From a virus: DNA of 64,000 bases. The stretch spans positions 1-64,000 of the IMG/VR virus record IMGVR_UViG_3300025010_001427; one strand, written 5' to 3'. A model generated the notes under the pieces. It saw only the letters and a program-made list of their open reading frames with translations, did not search any database and was not told where the DNA came from. Positions 18,290-26,281 of the stretch are shown piece by piece (position 1 is the first letter of the stretch; each line of letters begins with the position of its first letter). Both the position numbers and the translations under genes were made by a program.

Positions 18290-19603
18290 ATGGTAAATAA
18301 AAGTAGCCTAGTACTCATGGTGTCGCCCCAAATGGATAACAACAAGAAGGAAGACCGTAACGAGCACGGCCTTGTAAGAATGACTGCAAAAACACGAGCG
18401 TTGATGGGATTCAAGGAAGATACTGTTGAGCTCTGGAATGGAGAGTCAGATCTTACGAGAATAAAGTCCTCAACTGTGTTATCTATCTTTAAAGCTTTCT
18501 CCGCCGATATAGCGGCAGCGAAAGCTCTTGTAGAGAAGGGGGAACTTGACAAAGAGGCCATTTATAACGTAGCCTTTGTTACCACAAGAACATATCAACG
18601 TATAATGGCTGACCACAAAAATGACAAGAACATATGGGTTACCGATGGTGTTGCTGACACCGTAATAGGTGCCGACCCAGAGTTTTTGTTGTTTACCAAA
18701 GAAGGGCTTGTAAGACATGCCAACAGTATAGCCCATCTCAAAAAAGATGGTTTAATAGGATTTGATGGGGCAATGGCAGAAATACGCCCTGATCCTGCTG
18801 TAACACCAGAGGGTTTGGTAAAGAGTATAAGTAGCATATTCCATAATGATGCATACACCAAACCCATCATGGACTTTGATTGGAAAAGTGGCGTTTATCA
18901 TAAGGACAAAAACCGCGATTACCCAATAGGTGGACACATCCATATTGGCAATCCCGCAAAGGTTGCAAGAATTTCTGCAGACGAAAGAGAGTTGTTTTTC
19001 AGAGTATTGAATAAAATTCTTGATGAGTTGTTGTCGTTGCCGATGATGCGCCTTGATGGGGAGGCTGGAACCCAACGCAGAACCAAATGCCAAATGGGTA
19101 ACTACGGCTACTTTGGGGCCTATCGAGTACATGATGGTCGGTTGGAGTATCGAACTCTTTCCGGTTTATGGTTGGCCCACCCAACGCTTACAAAAATAGT
19201 CATGGGCGTGGCCAAAGCAATAATTGATGACGTATATTACAAGGTTTATGAAAATCAGTTTGCAATGTCGTATATGTGCCCTAACAAATTTAAAGGGGTA
19301 AATGTATTAAAAGCAGACTTTGATTCATGGGATGGTATCCCCTTAGCCAAGGATATTGGCTGTGTAAGAACCTCCAAAGTAATGTTTGATTTAATCAATA
19401 AATCAGACGCAAAAATTGTTGACAAAGCATTTGTTACCGACTGGTATACTACCATGCGAGGCCTATCTTCTTACGAAAAATATCGAAGATATATAGATGA
19501 TTTAAAAACACTGCTTTCTCGTCCTCTAAAAGAGCTGCAAAATATCAATACAGATATTAAAGCAGGTTGGCTGGACGGTGAAGAATTTTCAATTAAACTT
19601 TAA
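18290..19603 (+). CDS. phiEco32-like COOH-NH2 ligase, type 2 (second copy)
   Basis: 437 residues, GGAGGAG overlapping the end of the previous gene. It has the same layout as 11330: an N-terminal small domain (VRMTAKTRALMGFKED), then IGADPEFLLF, GFDGAMAEIRPDP, GGHIHIGNP, GTQRRTKCQMGNYG and GRLEYRTLSG. Metal-binding acidic residues and both histidines are intact. Two type-2 ligases plus a different amidoligase in one cluster suggests sequential addition of different amine substrates (inference). Confidence 0.83.
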   Translation: MVNKSSLVLMVSPQMDNNKKEDRNEHGLVRMTAKTRALMGFKEDTVELWNGESDLTRIKSSTVLSIFKAFSADIAAAKALVEKGELDKEAIYNVAFVTTRTYQRIMADHKNDKNIWVTDGVADTVIGADPEFLLFTKEGLVRHANSIAHLKKDGLIGFDGAMAEIRPDPAVTPEGLVKSISSIFHNDAYTKPIMDFDWKSGVYHKDKNRDYPIGGHIHIGNPAKVARISADERELFFRVLNKILDELLSLPMMRLDGEAGTQRRTKCQMGNYGYFGAYRVHDGRLEYRTLSGLWLAHPTLTKIVMGVAKAIIDDVYYKVYENQFAMSYMCPNKFKGVNVLKADFDSWDGIPLAKDIGCVRTSKVMFDLINKSDAKIVDKAFVTDWYTTMRGLSSYEKYRRYIDDLKTLLSRPLKELQNINTDIKAGWLDGEEFSIKL

Positions 19604-19618
19604 CAAGAGGTAAAAAAC

Positions 19619-20755
19619 ATGCCCAAAAATGTATTCTTATTCCATTCCCCCGCAACAAACGTTACCGGTGCAAAACTCGCTGCAGCTCTCGACATTTTTT
19701 CCGGTGAGAAGTTGCCGCCGGCCGCCAAAAAAGTTGTTATTGGTTGGGGCTGCAAAACAAAAGATAACGTGACATTCCCGGCCGGAACTGTTATACTGAA
19801 TCATCCCAATCATGTGCGGGATAATCGCAACAAGTTCGCCAGCCTCGAAAAACTGCGCCAGGGCGGTGTGAAGGTGGCCGACTTCATTAAGGACGATAAA
19901 GTGATCGCCGCGATTGATGCAAACACCGTCAAGCTGCCCCTGGTCGGCCGGACGAGTTTCCATCAGGCCGGAAAAGGCTTCTGGCTGTGCCTCACGAAAG
20001 CGCATGTGGTTAACGCCATCAAGGAGGGGGCGCAGTACTTCCAGGATTATATGGACATCAAAGACGAGTACCGGCTGCATGTTTTCAAAGGCCAGCTGAT
20101 CTGCGCTCAGAAAAAAGTGCAGCGTGACGATGTTCCCGCCGCCTTCGCCGAGCTGCACGAGGAGAAGATAAAAGAGGCCGCCGTTAAGGGCAAGGTCGCT
20201 CTTGATGATGCCACGCTCAAATACGTGCTTGAACGGATGGGGAAAAACAATGCCTTTGCGGATATGATCATCAGGTCCAACATGCGGGGATGGAAGTTTT
20301 CTCAGCTGAATCTGAACAACATTAACCAGGATCTGAAAGCCATCGCTATCGCTGCCCTGGCCGCCTCAAAACTGGATTTCGGTGCTGTTGATTGTTGTGT
20401 TCTGAATGACGGCACTGTGGCCGTAATTGAGATCAACTCCGGGCCCGGCCTCAAGGAAACTTCCTTTGATGCCTATGTGGCGGCTTTTGCGCAGGCCATT
20501 GACGCGGCCTTGGCTCCGGCCGTGGTAGAGGTGGAGGTTGTTCCGGTAATGAAGAAAGCAGCAGCACCGAAAGTGGCAGCAAAAGGGGTCGCGGAAGTGA
20601 AAGCTCCCCTGAACAACGCAAACGGTGCCGCGCCGGCCGGCCTCGGTGTAAAGGATGCCATGAAAGCAAAAGTGGCCATGATCAGCCAAATGCTCGATGT
20701 GGCTTCAGAGGATGAAGCGGCGGTACTCAGCAACCTTCTCGCAAAATTGGGCTAA
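19619..20755 (+). CDS. ATP-grasp ligase
   Basis: 378 residues. KLPLVGRTSFHQAGKGF is the ATP-binding lysine/glycine loop, YRLHVFKGQ is the central strand, and FGAVDCCVLNDGTVAVIEINSGPGL carries the terminal D...E-x-N magnesium site. The C-terminal ~80 residues are an Ala/Pro/Val-rich linker plus a short helical domain. RimK-like family members join amino acids to carboxylates. The gene is clearly more GC-rich in third positions (many GCC, GGC, CTG, CGG) than the flanking AT-rich genes, suggesting recent acquisition or expression-driven codon bias. Confidence 0.85.
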   Translation: MPKNVFLFHSPATNVTGAKLAAALDIFSGEKLPPAAKKVVIGWGCKTKDNVTFPAGTVILNHPNHVRDNRNKFASLEKLRQGGVKVADFIKDDKVIAAIDANTVKLPLVGRTSFHQAGKGFWLCLTKAHVVNAIKEGAQYFQDYMDIKDEYRLHVFKGQLICAQKKVQRDDVPAAFAELHEEKIKEAAVKGKVALDDATLKYVLERMGKNNAFADMIIRSNMRGWKFSQLNLNNINQDLKAIAIAALAASKLDFGAVDCCVLNDGTVAVIEINSGPGLKETSFDAYVAAFAQAIDAALAPAVVEVEVVPVMKKAAAPKVAAKGVAEVKAPLNNANGAAPAGLGVKDAMKAKVAMISQMLDVASEDEAAVLSNLLAKLG

Positions 20756-20763
20756 GGGGGTAA

Positions 20764-21192
20764 ATGCTTATGGCAAGATTTATATCAACGTTGTCTGAAT
20801 CTGATATTGCTATGCAAATAGCGATCTTGCTAAATAAGCATAACAGACTGATCAGGCAACACAACCTAAACACCATAATGGCCTCAACCACAGATTACTA
20901 CGTGGAATTGGCAGGTCAAGTTGTAGTAGGTTGTGTTGGCCTGGTTAGACAAGATCCAGCGTTAAGTCTAATTAAGCATCTGAGTGTGCATGAAGAGCAC
21001 CGCCGACGTGGCTTAGCTGAAAGGCTGTTACGAACGGCAATAAGTTGCTGCGGAACTCAGTATAGTTACATGACCGTTCGAGAAGACAACAATGCTTGCT
21101 TAGCATTAGCAAACAAACTGCAATTTATGGCAGTGACAAAAAATTGGTCGAAAGATCATAATGTGGTGGTGCTTGGGAGGAAAAACACATGA
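20764..21192 (+). CDS. GNAT-family N-acetyltransferase
   Basis: 142 residues, AAGGGGG before the ATG. KHLSVHEEHRRRGLAERLLRTAI contains the acetyl-CoA pyrophosphate-binding Q/RxxGxG/A-type loop (HRRRGLAERLL), preceded by the beta-4 strand, with the ACLALANKLQF C-terminal strand-helix of the fold. Members transfer acetyl groups to amines. In this operon it may cap the product of the amidoligases (inference from known neighbourhoods that include acetyltransferases). Its stop overlaps the next start (ATGA). Confidence 0.83.
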   Translation: MLMARFISTLSESDIAMQIAILLNKHNRLIRQHNLNTIMASTTDYYVELAGQVVVGCVGLVRQDPALSLIKHLSVHEEHRRRGLAERLLRTAISCCGTQYSYMTVREDNNACLALANKLQFMAVTKNWSKDHNVVVLGRKNT

Positions 21193-21935
21193 TAATGCAG
21201 ATCGCAGCGAAAGCTGCCGGCACATTGGCGTACGTGCTTGTGGAAATGGTGAACAAAGACAAAGCAAGAAACAGGGAAGTAAAGACCGCCAAAGATATTG
21301 AAAAAGGGCTATTTGAAGGCATTATGGTCCATTTGTACCCAAACAACAGCACAAGGGTATACGTGGTCTTAAGCACTGCTCCGAATAAGACAGTGTTGTT
21401 GGATACGGAATTTTACAATGTTTTATCCATAGAAGCGTATGAAGGCACGACACGTGAATACCTGTTTTGGCGTGACACTGAGGAAGATCAGAAAGCAGCT
21501 TTCTCTGAATTGAGTGACTTACTCAATGTGCTAATTAACTCAGGGAAAACAATACCCGGTTTTGATGTAGTAGATCTTACTTGCTATACAGATCTGCCAA
21601 AACATTTTATGGCTGAAACAACTAATAACACGACGAAAGTACATAGTAGCACCAATGTGTCAAATGTATCCAGCACCCCAGCGTATTCAAACACTGTCTA
21701 CAATAAGGGTACTGTCGTCAGTGTTTCAGGAACAAAGACTCCGACATTTTTCACCAGAAAATCAAAACCCCCTCATTGGAAAACGCTGGAGCAGATAAAA
21801 AGTAAGTTAAAGGATCTGGCAGGGGGCAAAAAACTTGATATACCTATACCAAGTACAGACGCAACAGCCGAGGTTTTTTGTAGTGGTGCTGTGAGTGTAG
21901 GATCGTATAGGGATATTTACAACGAGTGGGATTAA
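21189..21935 (+). CDS. hypothetical protein
   Basis: Not recognised. 248 residues, with a four-base start/stop overlap with the acetyltransferase. The N-terminal ~120 residues look globular, followed by a Ser/Thr/Asn-rich, probably disordered linker (about 135-180) and a basic patch. No catalytic motif seen. Confidence 0.5.
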   Translation: MIMQIAAKAAGTLAYVLVEMVNKDKARNREVKTAKDIEKGLFEGIMVHLYPNNSTRVYVVLSTAPNKTVLLDTEFYNVLSIEAYEGTTREYLFWRDTEEDQKAAFSELSDLLNVLINSGKTIPGFDVVDLTCYTDLPKHFMAETTNNTTKVHSSTNVSNVSSTPAYSNTVYNKGTVVSVSGTKTPTFFTRKSKPPHWKTLEQIKSKLKDLAGGKKLDIPIPSTDATAEVFCSGAVSVGSYRDIYNEWD

Positions 21936-21938
21936 ATA

Positions 21939-22919
21939 ATGATAGGGCACGTCAACACTAAAAAAAGGATTGCCCATGCGTTAGCTTCGGCTAAAAAAAG
22001 AAATGAGGCATTGCCACATATGCTATTCTCTGGGCATCCTGGTTGTGGGAAGACCAGTATGGCCAGAGAGATAGCTAAAATATCTGGCGGGGATTTTATC
22101 TCGGTAGTACCAGAGACATTAAATGACATGAAGGCAATAAAAGCTTTAATGGAGTCCCTAAATTATACCGGTTATAATGATAGAGGAGATAGAGTAGACA
22201 CCATAAAACCAAGCATAGTATTTATGGATGAAATCCATAGACTCCCAATCTTCGGCCAAGAAAAGCTTGGTATAATAATGGAAAATTTTATTATGGACAC
22301 GGGTAGACCAAATAAATACTATTGGGCACCATATTTTACAGTTGTTGGTGCAACAACATTGGTTGGTGAATTATCCCGTCCATTTTTAAACAGGTTTAAA
22401 CTTAATTTTTTATTTGAACCTTATTCACTGGAAGAGTCTATATATATAATTGTAGCTCATGCCAAAAGATTAAATATAGCACTTGACCCTGCAGCCATAG
22501 AAGATATAGCTGTACGTGGTAGAGGGGTACCAAGAATCTTAATAAGATATCTTGAATGTTGTAGAGATACAGCATTGTTTTACAACGCAAATGTCGTAAC
22601 TAAGAAAATAACAACCGCAACTTTTGATGATTTAAATATTGATGCGTCTGGATTTTCAAAAACCGAAATTAAAATATTGGAGACGTTGTATAACTCTGAG
22701 CGCCCTGTTGGTCTGGAAACTTTGGCAATAATAACCAATGAGTCTTCAAAAACAATTAAAAATGAATTGGAACCCTACCTAATGCAACAAGGATTGCTGT
22801 TGCGTAGTGGGGCTGGGCGTGTAATAACGGCAAGAGGTAGAAATTACTTAGATGAAAAAGGATATGTGGGTACAAAATCAGGTAGAATAGAAATAACAGC
22901 CGACTATCAACGTCGTTAA
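21939..22919 (+). CDS. ruvB: RuvB-like Holliday-junction branch-migration ATPase
   Basis: 326 residues, matching bacterial RuvB (about 335). Walker A is GHPGCGKTS (about 32-40), Walker B FMDEIHRLP, sensor 1 GATT, arginine finger region LSRPFLNRF, sensor 2 GVPRILIRYLE. The C-terminal winged helix ends with EPYLMQQGLLLRSGAGRVITARG, closely matching RuvB. No RuvA or RuvC is seen in the window. Phage RuvB homologues are uncommon; it could migrate junctions during phage recombination, or act as a loader. Confidence 0.87.
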   Translation: MIGHVNTKKRIAHALASAKKRNEALPHMLFSGHPGCGKTSMAREIAKISGGDFISVVPETLNDMKAIKALMESLNYTGYNDRGDRVDTIKPSIVFMDEIHRLPIFGQEKLGIIMENFIMDTGRPNKYYWAPYFTVVGATTLVGELSRPFLNRFKLNFLFEPYSLEESIYIIVAHAKRLNIALDPAAIEDIAVRGRGVPRILIRYLECCRDTALFYNANVVTKKITTATFDDLNIDASGFSKTEIKILETLYNSERPVGLETLAIITNESSKTIKNELEPYLMQQGLLLRSGAGRVITARGRNYLDEKGYVGTKSGRIEITADYQRR

Positions 22920-22933
22920 AGGCAACATAACTT

Positions 22934-23665
22934 ATGGGAAAACTATTAAAAGCTTTCTTAGCCGACAGCAAAGAAGAAGCAGAAGAACTATATAATGAGT
23001 ATAAACCCTTATTATGTTCTATCGTTAATTCATACGTCAAATCAACAGGACTTGATAGTAATGACTTGTTTAGCGAAGCTTTGTTAGGCTTAGCAATAGC
23101 AAAAAAAGATTTTGATCCGACAAGAAATGACAATTTTAAACAATTTGCGTTGCGTAAAATAAAAGATTCTTTACATGAATACATAAGAAAGTTTTCTTCT
23201 ATTGTTGTTATACCATCATATATTAAGAAAACAAGTAGTTTGTTAAACAGGCTAAATGTTTGTTTACTATCTAATGGCATAGCAGAGGATAAAGTAACAA
23301 ACCTTCTTTTCTACGGAAAAGAAAGTGTTTTTTATACTGAAAATATGCCATGCTCCGATTTATTTTTAAAACTAAGTAATGCTGCAGAGAGGGCTACTAT
23401 CCCTTATTCAGAATTGGTACAAAGGGCTTACACATTACCAACAGATATAACTGTAAATGAATACTGCTCAGTCCATGAGGTCGAAGATCCTATGGACCTC
23501 ATGGATATACAACAGCTTTTAACAGAGGAAGAAGCTATCGTGGTCGAAGGTCTTAACAACGGAAAAAGTTTTAAGGAAATTAGCATAGAAAACGGATATA
23601 GCTCAGCAAGTTGGGCGCACAACATAATAAAGAAAGTCAGAATAAAGTTACAGGCCTGGCGGTAA
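22934..23665 (+). CDS. RNA polymerase sigma-70-family factor
   Basis: 243 residues. Region 2 is visible at about 17-85: YNEYKPLLCSIVNSYV, then DLFSEALLGLAIAKKDFDPTRN (compare DLIQEG..GL..AV.KFDP.RG) and FKQFALRKIKDSLHEYIRK. A proline-containing IVVIPSYIKK follows as in region 3. Region 4 is the C-terminal helix-turn-helix LTEEEAIVVEGLNNGKSFKEISIENGY. No region 1.1. It could direct host RNA polymerase to phage promoters, or work with the phage polymerase at 5059, which I consider less likely. Confidence 0.8.
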   Translation: MGKLLKAFLADSKEEAEELYNEYKPLLCSIVNSYVKSTGLDSNDLFSEALLGLAIAKKDFDPTRNDNFKQFALRKIKDSLHEYIRKFSSIVVIPSYIKKTSSLLNRLNVCLLSNGIAEDKVTNLLFYGKESVFYTENMPCSDLFLKLSNAAERATIPYSELVQRAYTLPTDITVNEYCSVHEVEDPMDLMDIQQLLTEEEAIVVEGLNNGKSFKEISIENGYSSASWAHNIIKKVRIKLQAWR

Positions 23666-23678
23666 AGAGGTACTTACT

Positions 23679-23867
23679 ATGGAGAAATGTGTGGAATGTG
23701 GTGCACCTGCCACAAAAAATTATAAACTTCGTATGGAAATTTCCATCGACGACCTCCGCGAGGAAATCGCGGGTACTGTTAATGTTTGTGCCTCTTGCTA
23801 TAATGAAGCCTATGATTCATTTGGCCACTTTATGGCAGACATACGAAAAGGACTAAAAATCGAATAA
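23679..23867 (+). CDS. small zinc-binding protein
   Basis: 62 residues, AAAGAGG upstream. CVECGAP at the N-terminus and CASCYNE at about 37-43 form a four-cysteine zinc ribbon around a basic helix-containing middle. Function unknown; sits between the sigma factor and the CCA enzyme. Confidence 0.65.
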   Translation: MEKCVECGAPATKNYKLRMEISIDDLREEIAGTVNVCASCYNEAYDSFGHFMADIRKGLKIE

Positions 23868-23877
23868 GGTTCCGGTT

Positions 23878-25281
23878 ATGTCACCAACAATAGACATATT
23901 AAAATTGTTACAAAAAAGTACTGCCGCCTACGTGTATATTGTAGGCGGTTTTGTGAGAGATTTGTTGCGAGGTAAAACAAACAATGATTTAGATATTGTT
24001 GTTCTGGGATTACCTGTAAAGGATCTTAAAAGTTTCTTATCAAAATATGGTGTATTTAAAGAGGTGACCCTGGCACAAACAAATGAATCTCTTAGAACAG
24101 CCATTTATCTATTTAAGGCACATAATGATGACTTAACAGCACAAATATCATTCCCAAGAAGGGGGAAGCTGGAAATAGCACATCATGAGAATACTTTAAA
24201 ACAAGATGTTAAGGTGAGAGATTTCACTATCAACTCTTTATATTTACCCATAGACTATAAGTCTGTCACCGACGTGATAGATTTGAGTGGCGGGGTTGTG
24301 GATATACAGCGGAAGATCATCAAAGCAAATGGTGATCCTTATGCAGTTATAGAAGCATCCCCAATACGTATGTTAAGGGCAGTGTCACTGGCTTGTAGAT
24401 CAGGTTACGTGATACACAAAGGTTTAAAAATAGCTATATCCGAAAGAACAGCTTTGATAAATAAGTGTCCACCAGACACCATACGATTGGAACTGAATAA
24501 GATATTGCTGTCTGAAAACCCATCAAGAGGATTTAAATTGTTGTATAATTTAGGCCTCTTAAAAGTAGTAATGCCTCAGTTACACGCTTGTTATGGTGTA
24601 ACTCAAAGCAGTAAACATCATAAGTACGATGTCTTTGGACATTGTATTAAAGCATGCGATCATACAGCTGCAAATTTAACTCTTAGGTTAGCCGCGCTGT
24701 TACATGACATAGGAAAACCACGCGCCAGAAGAATACATGAAAACGGTAACATTACCTTTCATAATCATGAGATCATAGGCGCTGGGTTGGCTGAAACTTT
24801 ATTAAGTAAGCTAAATTATGACATCAATCTCAAAAAACAAGTATGTGATCTTATTCGGTTGCACATGTATTACTACACGCATGATTTCACAGACGCAGCT
24901 GTTCGTAGATTTGTAGTATCAATCGGTATTACAGAAGAGGATATAGACAACATTTCAATGTATCCCCTGTTTCAATTACGAATGGCAGATAGGCTTGGTA
25001 ACGGTTTCAAAAAACAGGCAGTAACACCACGCCAACTTGAGCTTGAAGCTAGGATAGTTAAGTGCTTTGGGGACCGCAACACATTCACGGTTAAGGAATT
25101 GGCTATAAATGGAAGTGACATAATGCGCTTTTGTAGTGTTAGTCCAGGACCATTAGTAGGAAAAACCTTAAATTATCTGTTGGATAAAGTACTTGAAGAT
25201 CCAAGTGTAAATAACAAGGAAGACTTGATAAATTTGGCATGGAACAAAGTCAAAGGAGGCCGACGATTAGATTGTGAGTAG
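23878..25281 (+). CDS. tRNA nucleotidyltransferase (CCA-adding enzyme) with HD domain
   Basis: 467 residues. YIVGGFVRDLLRGK...DLDIVVLG is the class-II nucleotidyltransferase signature with the DxD metal pair. RDFTINSLYLP and the SPIRMLRAVSLACRSGY neck follow, then a C-terminal HD domain (HHKYDVFGHCIKACDH, LLHDIGKPR) as in bacterial Cca enzymes. It would add CCA to tRNA 3' ends. It lies directly upstream of the tRNA-like and Y-RNA-like elements, whose 3' ends lack encoded CCA, which fits a role in maturing or repairing them or host tRNAs after damage. Poly(A) polymerase activity is the alternative. Confidence 0.87.
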   Translation: MSPTIDILKLLQKSTAAYVYIVGGFVRDLLRGKTNNDLDIVVLGLPVKDLKSFLSKYGVFKEVTLAQTNESLRTAIYLFKAHNDDLTAQISFPRRGKLEIAHHENTLKQDVKVRDFTINSLYLPIDYKSVTDVIDLSGGVVDIQRKIIKANGDPYAVIEASPIRMLRAVSLACRSGYVIHKGLKIAISERTALINKCPPDTIRLELNKILLSENPSRGFKLLYNLGLLKVVMPQLHACYGVTQSSKHHKYDVFGHCIKACDHTAANLTLRLAALLHDIGKPRARRIHENGNITFHNHEIIGAGLAETLLSKLNYDINLKKQVCDLIRLHMYYYTHDFTDAAVRRFVVSIGITEEDIDNISMYPLFQLRMADRLGNGFKKQAVTPRQLELEARIVKCFGDRNTFTVKELAINGSDIMRFCSVSPGPLVGKTLNYLLDKVLEDPSVNNKEDLINLAWNKVKGGRRLDCE

Positions 25282-25381
25282 TTTGTGTGAGTAGCATACT
25301 GTTCGTGTATGTGTTAAACAATGGCTATGTAAGACCTAACGGTGCTGAAAAGGATTGGATTAACACACGGCATCAGTAAAT

Positions 25382-25726
25382 AGTATAATAGTATAGATAA
25401 GGCTAATGCACCTTAAACCCTCTCCTGACGGTTTTTGCCGGAAATTTTTACGTCAGAATCTTTCCCGTTCCAAAGATTTCGGTAACTGTGACGAGAAAGC
25501 TTAATTCAATCACGCTGGTGATGAGCTGTAAGTTACACATAATATTTGCAGATTTGATTATGTAATCCTGATACATCAGGCGAGATAAATCTGTCAAGAG
25601 TCTATGGTTTTTATTTGATTACTTTCTTTTTCCATATATGAAAACTCTTGTAGGCCATAAAATGAAATTGTAACGATATAGAGAGGCTTTATAGGTTAAG
25701 TCCAGTTCGAATCCGGGCTTATACTA
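25382..25726 (+). tRNA. possible split tRNA interrupted by a ~275-base insertion
   Basis: Two halves fit one tRNA. 5' half: acceptor AGTATAA (25382-25388), T8-A9, D arm GTAT/ATGC (25391-25409) with an AGATAAGGCTA loop holding the GG pair, then CCT. 3' half: AGG, variable TTAAG, T arm TCCAG-TTCGAAT-CCGGG (25701-25717, one A-C mismatch) and acceptor TTATACT (25719-25725) plus A73. The acceptor pairs perfectly over 7 bp. Weak points: one extra C between T arm and acceptor, and an anticodon arm that cannot be defined, so the anticodon is unknown. The insertion contains hairpins; I could not confirm a group I core. Confidence 0.35.
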
Positions 25727-25760
25727 AACTGATGTGATCTATCATTAAGATCGACAGTCA

Positions 25761-25826
25761 GGGGATAGCTATACGTAAAGAGCATGTCCAGCAAAGACAG
25801 GCAGGCGCAAATCCTGCGTATCCCCA
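25761..25826 (+). tRNA. short tRNA-like element (possibly degenerate)
   Basis: Perfect 7-bp GGGGATA/TATCCCC acceptor-like stem (25761-25767 with 25819-25825), a T-arm-like GCAGG/CCTGC stem with loop CGCAAAT (TTCAAAT altered at the first two bases), a GCT/AGC D-like stem and a 4-bp TGTC/GACA arm with a 7-base loop. At about 65 bases it is too short for a normal tRNA and position 33 is A. It could be a decayed tRNA or a tRNA-mimic RNA. Confidence 0.35.
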
Positions 25827-25836
25827 CAATTATTTT

Positions 25837-25936
25837 TGTATGGTCGTGTTGTGTGAACAATAACGGTTGACCCTTCCGTTATAGCACCTCCACAATGTTA
25901 TGTTCCTTCCAGCACAGCATGACCATACATCTTTTT
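25837..25936 (+). ncRNA. long hairpin RNA candidate with U-run
   Basis: Terminal stem TGTATGGTCGTG/CATGACCATACA (25837-25848 with 25918-25929, one G-U) followed by TCTTTTTT. Inside, ATAACGG/CCGTTAT closes a second hairpin and TTGTG/CACAA a third. The architecture, a long terminal helix with a U-run and about 70 bases inside, recurs at 28377 and 29770. Could be another Ro60-bound RNA or a terminator-containing leader. Confidence 0.45.
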
Positions 25937-25942
25937 TAATTT

Positions 25943-26093
25943 TATTGCATAAATGGTGCAGTATAGAGATACTTCATACCATAACCAGTAGGCCGCGGGT
26001 TCAAACCCCGCCTAACCACATAGTGGTTAGTAGATCAGACTGGTAGATCGACTGGCACAAAAAAGACTCTTTACGCCTTTCCTTTATGCAATA
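25943..26093 (+). ncRNA. YrlA-like Y RNA with permuted tRNA-mimic domain
   Basis: An 11-bp perfect closing helix TATTGCATAAA/TTTATGCAATA (25943-25953 with 26083-26093) encloses a conserved ATGGTG...ACTTCA strand and a tRNA-shaped module in permuted order. The module runs: anticodon-like stem CCAGT (25985-25989), variable AGGCC, T arm GCGGG-TTCAAAC-CCCGC (25995-26011), CTAACCA, a 5-base loop, TGGTTAG (26024-26030), TA, D arm GATC-AGACTGGTA-GATC (26033-26049), G, then ACTGG (26051-26055). T arm before D arm, with the acceptor helix closed by a tiny loop, is the layout of bacterial YrlA RNAs. It lies just upstream of the Ro60 gene, as Y RNAs usually do. Confidence 0.72.
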
Positions 26094-26108
26094 ATTCTTT
26101 TTAAGCTT

Positions 26109-26188
26109 AAAGCTGTAAATGGTGTAGTTCTCAGTTACTTCACTCGAAAATGGAAAAAATGCTGAGTACGGTTTTCCTTTATGGCTTT
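26109..26188 (+). ncRNA. Y-RNA-like element 2
   Basis: Closing helix AAAGCTGTAAA/TTTATGGCTTT (11 pairs, two G-U), then the same ATGGTGTAGT...TTACTTCAC strand and 3' TACGG-TTTTCC block as its neighbours. CTCAG pairs with CTGAG, a position that is AGAG/CTCT in element 1 and TCAGT/ACTGA in element 3, so helices are kept while bases change. Here the apical domain is only a short A-rich loop instead of a tRNA mimic. Confidence 0.6.
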
Positions 26189-26202
26189 ATTTTGTTAACC
26201 CT

Positions 26203-26281
26203 ATGTCTGGAATGGTGTAATAGTTCAGTTACTTCACGCTTATGAAACCAAACTACTGACTATGTTTTTCCTTCCGGACAT
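26203..26281 (+). ncRNA. Y-RNA-like element 3
   Basis: Closing helix ATGTCTGGAA/TTCCGGACAT (10 pairs, one G-U) around ATGGTGTAATAGT...TTACTTCAC and TATG-TTTTTCC, with TCAGT/ACTGA as the inner helix. Same plan and nearly the same length as element 2. It ends 35 bases before the coiled-coil gene that precedes the Ro60 gene. Confidence 0.6.

Noticed and set aside
25416-25690. Group I intron
   Set aside because: Only a weak R/S-like pairing was seen; no clear P, Q or internal guide sequence. Left as an unexplained insertion.
25943-26093. A functional permuted tRNA gene
   Set aside because: All arms fold like tRNA, but the base that would be U33 is not T on either side, the acceptor helix is closed by only 3-5 bases, and the whole is held in a Y-RNA-type helix next to Ro60. 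A tRNA-mimic domain explains this better.
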